Source: JBKPCD01 sp046727175
GTDB lineage: Bacteria; Acidobacteriota; Vicinamibacteria; Vicinamibacterales; 2-12-FULL-66-21
Direction of reading: 5' to 3'
DNA length: 35,267 nucleotides
Assembly (NCBI GenBank): GCA_046727175.1
Contig: JBKPCD010000284.1
Span: forward strand, 1 to 35,267
The translations under genes and the position numbers were made by a program. The first letter of the stretch is position 1, and every line of letters starts with the position of its first letter. A model generated the notes under the pieces. That model was not told the origin of the DNA, ran no database searches, and saw only the letters and a list, made by a program, of their open reading frames with translations. Positions 17,588 to 26,280 of the stretch are shown here, one piece after another.

Positions 17588-17716
17588 GCACATCCGGTAC
17601 CAGGAGAAAGGAGAAAGGAGAAGGGAAAAGGGAAAGGGGAGAAGGGAAAAGGGAGAAGGAAAAGGAGAAGGGGGACGGGAGAAGAAGAAAGGGTATTCCG
17701 GACCCCGGGGTCAGGA
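17588..17716 (-). repeat. C/T-rich word array after the molybdoenzyme gene
   Basis: The minus strand after the TGA at 17717 carries imperfect words CCCTTTTCCCTTCTC and TCTCCTT out to about 17600 (the plus strand reads as GGAGAAAGG). The rest of the 312-base gap to 17404 shows no gene. Confidence 0.8.
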
Positions 17717-19975
17717 TCAGACGCTCAGCGTCACGGGCAACTGCGGTGCGACCTTGCCGAACGCGCGTGCGGCGCTGCCGATTGCGGGCGCCACGCAAAC
17801 GATCGGCGTCTCACCCGCACCGGCGGATGGCAGATCCTTGCGATCGATCAAAACGACCTGAATCTGCGGAATGTCCTTGAACCTCGGCACGCGATACTGC
17901 TCCATCGTCCCGTTCGTGACCGCGCCGTTCGCGAACTCGACGGCCTCGAACAGCGCGCCGCCCAGCCCCTGAATGACAGATCCTTCGACCTGGTTCTCGA
18001 GCCCATTCGGATTCACGATCGCGCCGCATTCGAACGTGACGACGATCCGCTCGACCTTGAACCCGCCCGGCGCCCTGGAGACTTCCGCCGCCGTCGCGAC
18101 GTAGCTGCCCTTCTCGGTACCGCAGGCGATGCCAAGCGATCGATCAGGGGCCGATGCGTTCGGCCAGCCTGACTTCTGCGCGACCACCGCCAATACCGCG
18201 CGAAGCCGCTCGTTCTTCAAGTGTTTCAACCTGAACTCGACCGCGTCGACCTTCAGGGCTCGCGCGATCTCGTCCATGTGCATCTCGCGCGCGTAGTGAT
18301 TCGCAGTCGCAGCCAGTCCCCGATACGAGCCTTGACGGAGCGGGGAGTCGGAAGGGTGGAACGCAATGCGCTGATTGGGAATGTCGTACGGCGTTTGAAT
18401 CGCGGAGCCGCCGGAATTCCAGTTGTCGAATTCCCACGCAACGAGGCGGCCGTCATTGTCGATTGCGGCCCTGATCTCGATAACGCCTGCCGGCCGGAAG
18501 TAGCCGAACGAAAACTCCTCCGCTCGGGTCCACACGACCTTCACCGGCTTGCCCGCGGCGTTCGCGAGACGCGCGGCTTCAATCGCGTGTTCACCTGTGT
18601 GCTTGCCGCCGTATGCGGATCCCATGTCGGGGACGATGACCCGAACGCGATCCTCGGGCAGCCTGAACGCTTCCGCAAGCTCGCTGCGAACCCCGAAGGG
18701 ACGCTGCGTGCCGCACCATACGGTCAGCTTCCCGTCGGTCCACTCCGCGACCGCCGCGCGCGGCTCGAGCGGCACGTGGGCGATGTAGGGAATGTGGTAG
18801 GTCGCGTCGAACGTTTTCGCCGCACTGGCGCGCGCCTGACCGACATCGCCGGTGATCGTCGGGCCGCCGCCGCGTCCTTCGCCGCGGGTCTGTTCCGTCT
18901 TCTTCAGGTGATCGTAGATCGTCCGTGAGGACGGCGGATTCACCGGCAGCTTCCACTCTGCCCGAACCGCCGCCGCAGCGCGCTTCGCAGCGCGCTCGTT
19001 CGGAGCGACGATGCCAAGGAGATCACCATCGCGAACGACGACAACGCCGGGGAGCTGCCGTGCGCCGCTGTCGTCGACCGAGACGAGCGTGCCCGCATAT
19101 CCTTCCGGTCGAATGACACGCCCGATCTGCAGACCGGGGCGGAGGATGTCTGGCGTGTACTGATGCCGGCCGGTCACGACATCGCGGCCGTCCACTTTCT
19201 TTGGCGCGCTGCCGCGAATGGTCCACTGCGCCGCGGGTGTGAGCGCCGCCTCCGCAGCGACGACTCCCGTCAGTTTCTGACCCTTCGTCAGCTCGCCGTA
19301 GGACAACGCGCGCCCCTGGCCGTTTGCAATCCTCCCATCTGTCGCGGTTAGTGTCGCGCGTTCGACGCGCCACTCCGCCGCGGCCTGATCGATCAGCATC
19401 TCGCGCGCGGTTGCCGCTGCGCGAGCGAGCTGCGGGGCCATGCGCGGCGTGGTCTGCGACCCGAACGTCCCCTGGTCGTACGGCGTAAGGTCGGTGTCGG
19501 CCATCACCATCGCGATTGAGGTGAGCGGCACGCGCAGTTCGTCAGCGATCGTCTGCGCGAGCGAGGTCCGGATGTTCTGCCCGATTTCGACTTTGCCCGT
19601 GTAGACGGTCACGTGGCCCTTTTCGTCGATGTGAAGCCATGCCGAAAGATCACGCGACGGTGTGCGACCCTGTCCGCGGCCGGACTCCTGCGCCAGCGAT
19701 GGTGCGTGCGCGATGACAGCGAGACCGCCGCCGAGCGCGGCGAAGATTTTGATGAACTCGCGTCGTTCGACGTCGAAGTGATAGGCGGACGGCCCGGAGA
19801 GCTCGTAGCGTTCGACCTCGAGATCGTCCCATCCGCGCTCATCCGCGAGAATCCGCGTCTCGTGGCGAGTTCTTGATCCGCGACTGTCCGCGAGAATCCG
19901 CGTCTCGTGGAGAGTTCTTGATCCGCGACTGTCCGCGAGAATCCGCGTCTCGTCGGATCCGTATCCGCGTCTCAT
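17717..19975 (-). CDS. iorB: Molybdenum-binding subunit of an isoquinoline-oxidoreductase/aldehyde-oxidase-type hydroxylase
   Basis: This is a 752-residue large subunit of the xanthine-oxidase family (IorB-like), binding molybdopterin cytosine dinucleotide. Recognisable segments are WTIRGSAPKKVDGRDVVTG, GSAYGGKHTGEHAIEAARLA, and FRPAGVIEIRAAID. GAGETP near the C-terminus carries the probable active-site Glu. A Tat signal (ERREFIKIFAALGGGL) points to export of the folded enzyme with its iron-sulfur partner. The Tat motif is unusually far from the start, about 60 residues in. That leader contains a 15-residue unit (ETRILADSRGSRT) in three copies. The ATG at 19975 has GGAG 8 bases upstream and overlaps the previous stop (ATGA). 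The substrate, an N-heterocycle or aldehyde, is not predictable. Confidence 0.88.
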   Translation of the reverse strand: MRRGYGSDETRILADSRGSRTLHETRILADSRGSRTRHETRILADERGWDDLEVERYELSGPSAYHFDVERREFIKIFAALGGGLAVIAHAPSLAQESGRGQGRTPSRDLSAWLHIDEKGHVTVYTGKVEIGQNIRTSLAQTIADELRVPLTSIAMVMADTDLTPYDQGTFGSQTTPRMAPQLARAAATAREMLIDQAAAEWRVERATLTATDGRIANGQGRALSYGELTKGQKLTGVVAAEAALTPAAQWTIRGSAPKKVDGRDVVTGRHQYTPDILRPGLQIGRVIRPEGYAGTLVSVDDSGARQLPGVVVVRDGDLLGIVAPNERAAKRAAAAVRAEWKLPVNPPSSRTIYDHLKKTEQTRGEGRGGGPTITGDVGQARASAAKTFDATYHIPYIAHVPLEPRAAVAEWTDGKLTVWCGTQRPFGVRSELAEAFRLPEDRVRVIVPDMGSAYGGKHTGEHAIEAARLANAAGKPVKVVWTRAEEFSFGYFRPAGVIEIRAAIDNDGRLVAWEFDNWNSGGSAIQTPYDIPNQRIAFHPSDSPLRQGSYRGLAATANHYAREMHMDEIARALKVDAVEFRLKHLKNERLRAVLAVVAQKSGWPNASAPDRSLGIACGTEKGSYVATAAEVSRAPGGFKVERIVVTFECGAIVNPNGLENQVEGSVIQGLGGALFEAVEFANGAVTNGTMEQYRVPRFKDIPQIQVVLIDRKDLPSAGAGETPIVCVAPAIGSAARAFGKVAPQLPVTLSV
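19866..19965 (-). repeat. 45-base tandem repeat inside the molybdoenzyme leader
   Basis: A 45-base unit, nearly identical in two full copies plus a partial third, encodes ETRILADSRGSRT(L/R)H in frame. It contains small inverted words (CGCGAGAATCCGCG) like those of the intergenic arrays, and it sits between the start codon and the Tat signal. Confidence 0.85.
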
Positions 19976-20463
19976 CGGCGTACTCCTGCGCTGCTGGTGG
20001 TCTTCACCCGGTTTGCGGCGGATTTGATGGCCGCCAGGATCCGCGGATACGTGCCGCATCGGCACACGTTGCGATCCATGACCCGGGCGATGTCCTGCTC
20101 CGTCGGATTGGCGTTGTTGCGCAACAGCGCGATCGTGGCCATCACCATCCCGGGCGTGCAGTAGCCGCACTGGAACGCCTCGGCCTCGAGGAACGCCTGC
20201 TGGACCGGATGCAGCCGGTCGCCGTCGGCAATCGCCTCGATCGTGGTGATCGCCTTACCCGCGGCGGCCGCGAGGCGCGTGACGCACGAGCGCGCCGCCT
20301 GGTTGTCGATGAGAACGGTGCACGCACCGCAGTGCCCTTCACCGCACCCGAACTTGGATCCCGTCAGGCCGAGCTCGTACCGCAGTACCGAGAGCAGGCT
20401 GTCGCCCGGCTCACCCTCGATCTCATCCGTGCGGCCGTTAATCCGGAGCGTGTAGGTGGCCAT
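19972..20463 (-). CDS. iorA: [2Fe-2S] subunit of the molybdenum hydroxylase
   Basis: This 163-residue small subunit passes electrons from the molybdenum centre. The N-terminal plant-type ferredoxin cluster uses Cys 40, 45, 48 and 60 (GCGEGHCGACTVLID). The C-terminal helical domain binds the second cluster through Cys 99, 102, 134 and 136 (CGYCTPGM and NVCRCGTYPRI). This is the normal IorA layout and length. It overlaps the large subunit by four bases (ATGA), so the two are co-translated and should form a heterodimer. It has no export signal of its own, consistent with piggy-back export. The ATG at 20463 has no ribosome site; TATTCT lies 6 bases upstream, suggesting a leaderless transcript. 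Confidence 0.93.
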   Translation of the reverse strand: MATYTLRINGRTDEIEGEPGDSLLSVLRYELGLTGSKFGCGEGHCGACTVLIDNQAARSCVTRLAAAAGKAITTIEAIADGDRLHPVQQAFLEAEAFQCGYCTPGMVMATIALLRNNANPTEQDIARVMDRNVCRCGTYPRILAAIKSAANRVKTTSSAGVRR

Positions 20464-20513
20464 TCGGGAAGAATACGCCACTCGCCAGCCGGCAGTCGAC
20501 AGCCGGCGACGTC

Positions 20514-20600
20514 TATGTCCGATCACCGCGCGTCTATCGGGGCGTCGAGGACCTGACCTACCCCTTTCACAACCAGACCGTGATGGTGACGCGATGTGGG
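20514..20600 (+). pseudogene. Remnant of an IS481-family integrase (C-terminal part)
   Basis: One plus-strand frame reads SPRVYRGVEDL followed by TYPFHNQTVMVTRCG. This matches the conserved segment near the C-terminus of IS481-like DDE integrases (usually YPFHD-x-T-V-x-V-T-x-C-G-R-I). The frame then departs and stops at 20628-20630, and nothing upstream continues the family, so only about 29 codons survive. The identification is from recalled family sequence. Confidence 0.55.
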
Positions 20601-20634
20601 CCCGGCAGGTTGAGACCCGATATCGGCTGACCCC

Positions 20635-20913
20635 TTATCGTGGCTGGCGGCTCTTCGAGTGGCCAACCCGGCGCTCCGCCAGGTCGCTCTGCATACCAAC
20701 GACGTCGTACGATTCCTGCAGCCAGGCGCGCAGCTCGCCGTCCAGATCGGCGGCCGATGTGATGCGGACGTAATGCCCGCGCCAGCGAGGGCCGTAGTCG
20801 ACCGTTTTGACAATTCGTGGGTTCGCGAGCCAGCGATGCAGAGCAAAGCCGGCAATAAAGTCATCTTTGCTAGGAGGGCCACCAGATCGAATTTGCGTAG
20901 GTACAGGCGCACC
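20635..20913 (-). pseudogene. Remnant of a DUF5655-like protein
   Basis: An open frame of 92 codons without a start reads ...SKDDFIAGFALHRW, NPRIVKTVDYGPRWRGHYVR, ITSAADLDGELRAWLQESYD, and ends QPR. The order (basic strand, Y-G-P-R, H-x-V-R-I-T-S, then D-L-D-x-E-L-x-x-W-L-x-E-x-Y) resembles the C-terminal half of DUF5655 domains, proteins of unknown function. The frame begins exactly at, and in frame with, the TGA of the PEGA gene. The missing N-terminal half suggests a deletion joined it there. Confidence 0.5.
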
Positions 20914-21828
20914 TCAGCGGCCGAACTGCACGCTGACACTGCCGCTCGCGCCGCTCAAGCCGTCGGTTGACGTGGCACGATAGCCGATACCACCTTGCAG
21001 CCGGATGGATGAGCCGAATCGCACGACAACCTGGGCCTCGGGCTCCGCCACGAAGAACCCGTTTTCATACCGTCCATGAGGCACCGGGTACGGACCTCGC
21101 GGCGGCAGGTAGCGGTCGCTCCCGATGCCTCGGTAGTAGTAGTGGTCGTTATCCAGGTACCGCCATCCCCCTCCCACGAGGCCGTGCAGGTTCAAACCGA
21201 TCGTGCTGTCCGGGAACATGCGCCACTCGACGACGGGCCCGGCATAGATCATGTGCGCACCGTCGGTCGAGTCCGCCTGCCAGTATCCGCCGGCTCCAAT
21301 GAGGAGTTGCCTCGCGAACACATACCCGCCGTAGCCGCCGACCATCTGCGCCGTGCGGTGATTGATGTTGGTGACACGGAAATCCGGTGCGACGACGAAG
21401 CCATCCTCGGCAGGTGATACCTGCACGATGCCGGTTGATGGCGCGCTCTGAGGTTGAGGGGCAGGGGAGCGGCGGGCGGGCGGCGGAGCCGGAGCAGGCT
21501 CAGTCTCGGAAGGCTCGCCCTGCGTGAGCGCAACGTTCAGTGGCGTTGTCTCGCCCGCGCGAATCGTGATGTCCCGGCTAAATGTCTGACGGCGGGGCGA
21601 TCGGATTTCCACGCGGTGGATGCCTGGCGAGAGCTGGACCTGGAGCGGTCCACTTTCCGCGGATGCCGTCCAACGTTCGCCATCGATGAAGATCTCTGCA
21701 TCGGGCGGGCGGACCTGGATCGAGAGCGTTCCAAAATCAGTGCGCTGCCCCGCCACCGCAGCGGTGGCAGTCAGATTGAGTGACAGCACGCAAAGCAGCA
21801 ACCGAACGGACGCGCGGTGGGAGAACAT
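20914..21828 (-). CDS. Exported PEGA-domain protein with probable outer-membrane barrel part
   Basis: This is a 304-residue exported protein. A signal peptide (about 1-25) precedes a PEGA domain at about residues 33-100 (LSIQVRPPDAEIFIDGERW, then SPGIHRVEIRSP). A Pro-rich linker (PAPAPPPARRSPAPQP) leads to a C-terminal region rich in alternating aromatic and Gly residues (VGGYGGYVFARQLLIGAGGY, YENGFFVAEPEAQVVVRFG) ending QFGR. That pattern suggests a beta-barrel or lipocalin-like fold in the outer membrane. PEGA domains bind surface or peptidoglycan-linked partners. The ATG at 21828 has GGAG 6 bases upstream. It is intact, although the genes on both sides are broken. Confidence 0.75.
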   Translation of the reverse strand: MFSHRASVRLLLCVLSLNLTATAAVAGQRTDFGTLSIQVRPPDAEIFIDGERWTASAESGPLQVQLSPGIHRVEIRSPRRQTFSRDITIRAGETTPLNVALTQGEPSETEPAPAPPPARRSPAPQPQSAPSTGIVQVSPAEDGFVVAPDFRVTNINHRTAQMVGGYGGYVFARQLLIGAGGYWQADSTDGAHMIYAGPVVEWRMFPDSTIGLNLHGLVGGGWRYLDNDHYYYRGIGSDRYLPPRGPYPVPHGRYENGFFVAEPEAQVVVRFGSSIRLQGGIGYRATSTDGLSGASGSVSVQFGR

Positions 21829-21989
21829 CGGCAACTCCGGTATGAAATCAGCAGAGAATCTGCAATTGAAGTACCACGCGATCGGACCACATTTGTCTCG
21901 TTGAAATGCCCGGGCGTCACCAGTTGAGTGCGCTTCATGTCCCCCAGGACGATCGCGAAGGATCTGTCACACATTTGCCACAGTCAGAG

Positions 21990-22308
21990 CGCGAATCGGA
22001 TCAACCGAATGGTCTCCTCTTTTTGCGGATGCCTCTCCTGTGCAGGAACTCGAGTTGGGTCCTGATTCGACTGTGGCCGACATCGGCGCTGGATCAGGCG
22101 AGGTGAGCGTCGAGATCGCGCGGCAGCTATGCCCCCGGAGCCGCGTCTACAGCACGGATATCGATCGCCAGCAAGCAACTCGCGGAGATCAAGGAGGCGG
22201 CGACGAAAGCAGGCCTGACGAACGTGACCGTGGTTGAGGGCGCTGCTGGCATCGACGAGCCTGCCGGATGTGTGCTGCGATGCGGTTCACATGGCAATCG
22301 CCGACTGA
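21990..22308 (+). pseudogene. Frameshifted class I SAM-dependent methyltransferase fragment
   Basis: Frame one reads LGPDSTVADIGAGSGEVSVE followed by RSRVYSTDID (SAM-binding glycine loop). A shift at about 22163-22170 is needed to continue SKQLAEIKEAATKAGLTNVT and VVEGAA. A second shift at about 22245-22258 gives LPDVCCDAVHMAIAD and a stop at 22306-22308. These three pieces in order match one methyltransferase core, so this is a decayed gene. The C-terminal half is missing and no clear start remains. Confidence 0.7.
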
Positions 22309-22395
22309 CGATCGAGCCTGACGACTCCGACGGACGATTGAGACTGCCGACTCCGACTGCCGACTGAGACTGGCGATTAGCGACTGTCGACTGAC
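22285..22395 (-). repeat. CAGTCGG word array spanning a stop codon
   Basis: On the minus strand imperfect 6-7 base words (CAGTCGG, AGTCGGC, CAGTCTC, AATCGTC) run from inside the last codons of the gene ending at 22377 to about 22285. The residues S-V-D-S-R and the TAA belong to the array. Confidence 0.8.
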
Positions 22396-24356
22396 GACAG
22401 GGGCGGCATCCCCTTCACCCCCATCGTCCTGTTGAACGCCGGCACTTCGCTGCGCATCAGCGCCTCGTATTCGGTGCGCGCGGCGTCGAGATCCTTTTCG
22501 ATCGTCTCGAGCACCGCAACCTGCGTATCGGTCGGCCGATAGTCCGCACCGCCCGCTTCATCTCCTGCGCCAGTCCCGACAGCGCCGTTCAACCAAATCA
22601 GGTTCGAGTAGACCTTGTACGCCTGCACGAAGTATTTGTCGTCGCTCAGCGTCGATGACTTTTCGAGCAGCTTGAACTCGACGTTCTGCAGCTTCGTATC
22701 CATGTCGCGGAGCATCTTGTCGACGTCACTCTTGCCTTTCTGCGCCTTCAGCTGATCCTCGATCTGGCGGCGCATGATCTCGAGCTGATTCACCATGTCT
22801 GATGTCGCGTTCAGGTCCTCAGTAAATCACATCATGCGGATGACAGTTCCCTTCGAATCAAGGACTTCCAGCTTCACGGCAGACGCGTTGGCGAGCGAAT
22901 ACGTGAACTGCGCACCCCCGCGCGTGCGACCCGGAAGCCTGGTCTGGGCACGAACAAACGCGCTTCGGTTGTGGTCGTGGTCGGATCAGCCTGCTCGAGC
23001 GGCGTGACATCATCGAGGATGTAGAGGCCGCGGCCGTACGTCGATACGACAACGTCGTGATGCTGCTTCTGTACGACGAGCCACGACACCGGCGCCGGCG
23101 GAAGCCCGTCCTGCAAGGCCTTCCAGTGCGTGCCGTCATCGCGAGAGTAGTAGAACGCGCGGCCGGTTCCGGCGAACAGCATGCCGCGCCGGTTTGGGTT
23201 CTCGGCAACCGAGAGAACGTCGTCGAGCGGGTGCTTCGAGGGCAGATCGCCAGTGACCCTCGCCCAGGTTTGACCGAAGTCCGTCGTCTTGAAGATGAAC
23301 GGCTCGCGCTTGTCGATGAGGTATGCGTCGACGGCAACGTACGCGGTGCCCGCCTCGAAGTTCGAGGGATCGATCTTTGAGACAACGCTCCAGGCCGGGA
23401 GCCCCGAAATGTTCCTCGCGCGATCCCAGCTCACCACCTTCCACGAGACGCCACCGTCGCCGGATCGCCACAGAGAACCTTGATCGGCGGTCTGAATCAG
23501 CGCGTAGACGCGGTTCGAGTCCGTCGACGCAATTGCGACGTCGATCTTCCCGACTGGTGACTTTGGCAAACCCGGATGGGTGACCTTCGTCCACTTCGCG
23601 CCCCCGTCGCGCGTGACATAGATGGCGCTGCCCGGACCGCCGGCTCAGCATCGCCCGCGGGTGCATCTCGACCTGCCACATGCCTGCGAAAAGGACGTTG
23701 GGATCCTTTGGATCCATCGTGAGCCCCGAGCAGCCCGTGTTCTCGTCTGCGAACAGGACGCGGTTCCACGTCCGCCCGCCGTCGGTCGTCTTGAACACGC
23801 CGCGCTCGGGCTGGGGCCCACTGAGCCTGCCAAGCGCGCACGCGTACACGACGTTCGCGTCGGTCGGATGCACGATGATGCGGCCGATACGGCCCGTCTC
23901 GTCGAGCCCTAAATGCGTCCACGTCATTCCCGCATCTTCCGACTTGTAGATGCCGTCGCCGATCACATCGCTCGGGCGAATCGCCCACGCCTCGCCGGTC
24001 CCGGCCCAGACGATCTTCGGATCGGTGGGAGCAACGGCAAGCGCGCCAATCGCCGCGACGCGCATGCCGTCGAAGATCGGCGCGAACGTCGCGCCGCCAT
24101 CGGTCGATTTCCAGACGCCGCCGGATGCCGCGCCGGCGTAGTAGATGTTCGGATCGCTCGGAACGCCGGCGACCGCCGCGATTCGGTTACCCACCGACGG
24201 TCCCATGAAGCGCCACTTCAAGGGCTCGGGCTCAGGCTGCTGTCCGCCGCGGCCCTGCGCAAATGCAGGAACGAACGGTATGAGAACGATCAGAAGCGCG
24301 AGCAAGAGAATGCGCGAAGAGATGCGAGCCATTTGCCTGAACGAGGCCTTGAACAT
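22377..24356 (-). pseudogene. Broken second BNR/sortilin-like exported protein gene
   Basis: A signal peptide (RILLLALLIVLIPFVPAFAQ) and BNR repeats (KSTDGGATFAPIF, KSEDAGMTWTHLG, KTTDGGRTWNRVL) show a paralogue of the gene at 6026-9034. The frame is lost at about 23638-23645 (one extra base after EMHPRAMLS) and resumes as SAIYVTRDGGAKWTKV. It is lost again at about 22930-22932 (one G missing) and resumes as GGAQFTYSLANASAVKLEV. It then meets an in-frame TGA after VIRMM near 22830. The frame after that stop matches the C-terminal helical part (NQLEIMRRQIEDQLKA) directly, so the intervening domain appears deleted. The likely start is ATG at 24356, with TATACT 7 bases upstream. Confidence 0.8.
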
Positions 24357-24600
24357 GGGTCGAAGTATATAAGCTGCGACCAGCGAACACCGAACCACCG
24401 AGCAGCTTTTCCCCACGCGCCACTACCGAACCACCGAGCGACTCGCACGATTCACAGGAGGCCAGAGCACAGGAGGACGCTTGATCCCGGCATCGGGGCG
24501 AGCTACCGAGCCACCGGCGTGGATTCGCTGAGCAGCTACCGTGCTCACATTTGCGTAGTTGATGACGCAATCAGGACGCGCAGCGCTATAGTGACGCGCC
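24357..24600. other. Divergent gap between BNR pseudogene and aminopeptidase
   Basis: No gene is visible. Between 24390 and 24545 the minus strand has scattered GTGGCTCG/GTAGCTCG and GGTGGTTCGG words, the same family as after MoxR, the oxidoreductase and the GNAT genes, but here not following any stop codon. TATAGT at 24587-24592 lies 8 bases before the ATG at 24601, and TATACT on the minus strand (24369-24364) lies 7 bases before the ATG at 24356. Both are candidate -10 boxes of leaderless transcripts. Confidence 0.5.
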
Positions 24601-26232
24601 ATGAAGGGTCCGCTTTCCGTTCTGTGCCTCCTCACCTTGTCGTCGACGCTGAGCGCCGACACCTATCCTCGGCAGACAGGCGTCGACGCGATCCACTACG
24701 TCTTTCGACTGACGCTCACGGATGCCAGCAACGAGATTGCCGGCGAGAGCACGGCCACGATTCGTTTCGTGACGGCGGGCGTGAAGGAGTTCGCCCTCGA
24801 TCTCACCAGCCCGGGCAACGGCAAGGGAATGACGGTTTCAGCCGTCACGTGCACCGGAGGCGGCGCGGCGTTCAAGCACCAAGCCGATCGACTTCGCATC
24901 ACGCTGCCGCAGCCGCCGAACCCGGGCGATGAAGTGTCGTGTACGACGACGTACCACGGCGTTCCGGCGGGTGGGCTGAGAATCGTCGACAACATCCACG
25001 GAGAGCGGACCGCGTTCAGTGAGAACTGGCCGAACAACGCACGCCAGTGGCTCCCGATGATCGATCATCCGTACGACAAAGCCACGGGCGAGTTCATCGT
25101 CACCGCCCCCGCTCGTTATCAAGTTGCCGCCAATGGCCTGCTCGTCGAGGAAATCGATTTGCCAGGCGACATGCGGAGAACGCACTGGAAGCAGTCGGTG
25201 GCGATCGCCTCCTGGCTCTTCGCGCTCGGGATGGCGCGCTTCGACGCGCACCACTACGCGACGGTTCGAGGAGTCCCGCTCCAGTCCTGGGTGTTTCCGC
25301 AGGATCGGGAGAAGGGTCAGGCGGCCTTCGAGCTCCTGGGGCGCCGCGCGTTCGAGTATTTCAGCGACCAGATCGGCCCGTACGCCTACGAAAAGCTCGC
25401 GCACGTACAGGCCGCCGGTCTCGGCGGCGGCACCGAACACGCATCCGTCATCTTCTACGGCGAGAAGGGCGTCGCCGGCGGACGCGCACCCGTCGTTCAC
25501 GAGGTCGCGCACCAGTGGTTCGGCGACGCCGTGACCGAACGGGACTGGGACGATGTGTGGTTGAGCGAAGGGTTCGCGACCTACTTCACCCTGCTCTTCA
25601 CCGAGCAGTTCGAGGGGCGGGACGCGTTCGTCGCTGGCTTGAAGCGCAGCCGAGCCGCGATCCTGGAGCTCGAACAAAAGATGCCGGACACGCCCGTGAT
25701 CCACCGCAATCTTTCGGACGTGCGTCGCGTGCTCAATCAGTTCGTTTATCAAAAAGGCGGCTGGACGCTGCACATGCTTCGAGGACTGATTGGCACCGAG
25801 GCGTTCTGGAACGGTATTCGTGAATATTATCGGCGCTACATGAACCAGAACGCATCGACGGACGACTTTCGGAGAGTCATGGAATCGGCGTCAGGAATGG
25901 ATCTGGGCTGGTTCTTTGCGCAGTGGCTGACACGGAGCGGCGCCCCGAAGCTCACCGGGAGCTGGCGTTACGATGCAGCTGCCAAGCAGGTGGTCGTCGA
26001 CCTCACGCAATCCCACCCGGGCGAGCCCTATCGTCTGGAGATCGACATCGGCATCTCGACCAGGACAGCCGAGAATGCGCCCGCCATGCGCGTCGAGAGG
26101 GCGGAAATGATGGAGCGTGCGGCCACGTTCACATTTGCGAGCGAGAGCGAACCAGCCGACGTCGTGCTCGACCCGGCTACGCGGCTGCTGATGAGCCCGC
26201 CCGAGTTCAATCGAAAGGAACAAGGCCCGTAG
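24601..26232 (+). CDS. M1-family metallo-aminopeptidase
   Basis: This is a 543-residue zinc aminopeptidase. An N-terminal beta-saddle domain, probably preceded by a signal peptide (PLSVLCLLTLSSTLSA), leads to the catalytic domain. There GGGTEHAS replaces the usual GAMEN exopeptidase motif. The zinc site is HEVAHQWFGDAVTERDWDDV followed by WLSEGFATYF, giving H-E-x-x-H plus the distal Glu; the first His is at about residue 300. Length is close to the short M1 type, without the long C-terminal helical domain of PepN. It would trim N-terminal residues from peptides in the periplasm or outside. No ribosome site is seen; TATAGT is 8 bases upstream of the ATG. Confidence 0.92.
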   Translation: MKGPLSVLCLLTLSSTLSADTYPRQTGVDAIHYVFRLTLTDASNEIAGESTATIRFVTAGVKEFALDLTSPGNGKGMTVSAVTCTGGGAAFKHQADRLRITLPQPPNPGDEVSCTTTYHGVPAGGLRIVDNIHGERTAFSENWPNNARQWLPMIDHPYDKATGEFIVTAPARYQVAANGLLVEEIDLPGDMRRTHWKQSVAIASWLFALGMARFDAHHYATVRGVPLQSWVFPQDREKGQAAFELLGRRAFEYFSDQIGPYAYEKLAHVQAAGLGGGTEHASVIFYGEKGVAGGRAPVVHEVAHQWFGDAVTERDWDDVWLSEGFATYFTLLFTEQFEGRDAFVAGLKRSRAAILELEQKMPDTPVIHRNLSDVRRVLNQFVYQKGGWTLHMLRGLIGTEAFWNGIREYYRRYMNQNASTDDFRRVMESASGMDLGWFFAQWLTRSGAPKLTGSWRYDAAAKQVVVDLTQSHPGEPYRLEIDIGISTRTAENAPAMRVERAEMMERAATFTFASESEPADVVLDPATRLLMSPPEFNRKEQGP

Positions 26233-26248
26233 GCGGTTCGAATCGAGG

Positions 26249-26280
26249 CGAGCTACCGGACTACCGAGCCACCGAACGAC
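26249..26280 (-). repeat. GTAGCTCG array containing the GNAT stop codon
   Basis: Four contiguous 8-base units on the minus strand read GTCGTTCG, GTGGCTCG, GTAGTCCG, GTAGCTCG. The TAG stop of the acetyltransferase is positions 2-4 of the third unit, the same phase as in the array at 14289, and the protein likewise ends V-A-R. Confidence 0.85.

Noticed and set aside
20523..20939. Minus-strand 138-codon frame as a gene
   Set aside because: Its sequence has no family signal, while a neighbouring frame of the same strand reads as a DUF5655-like remnant.
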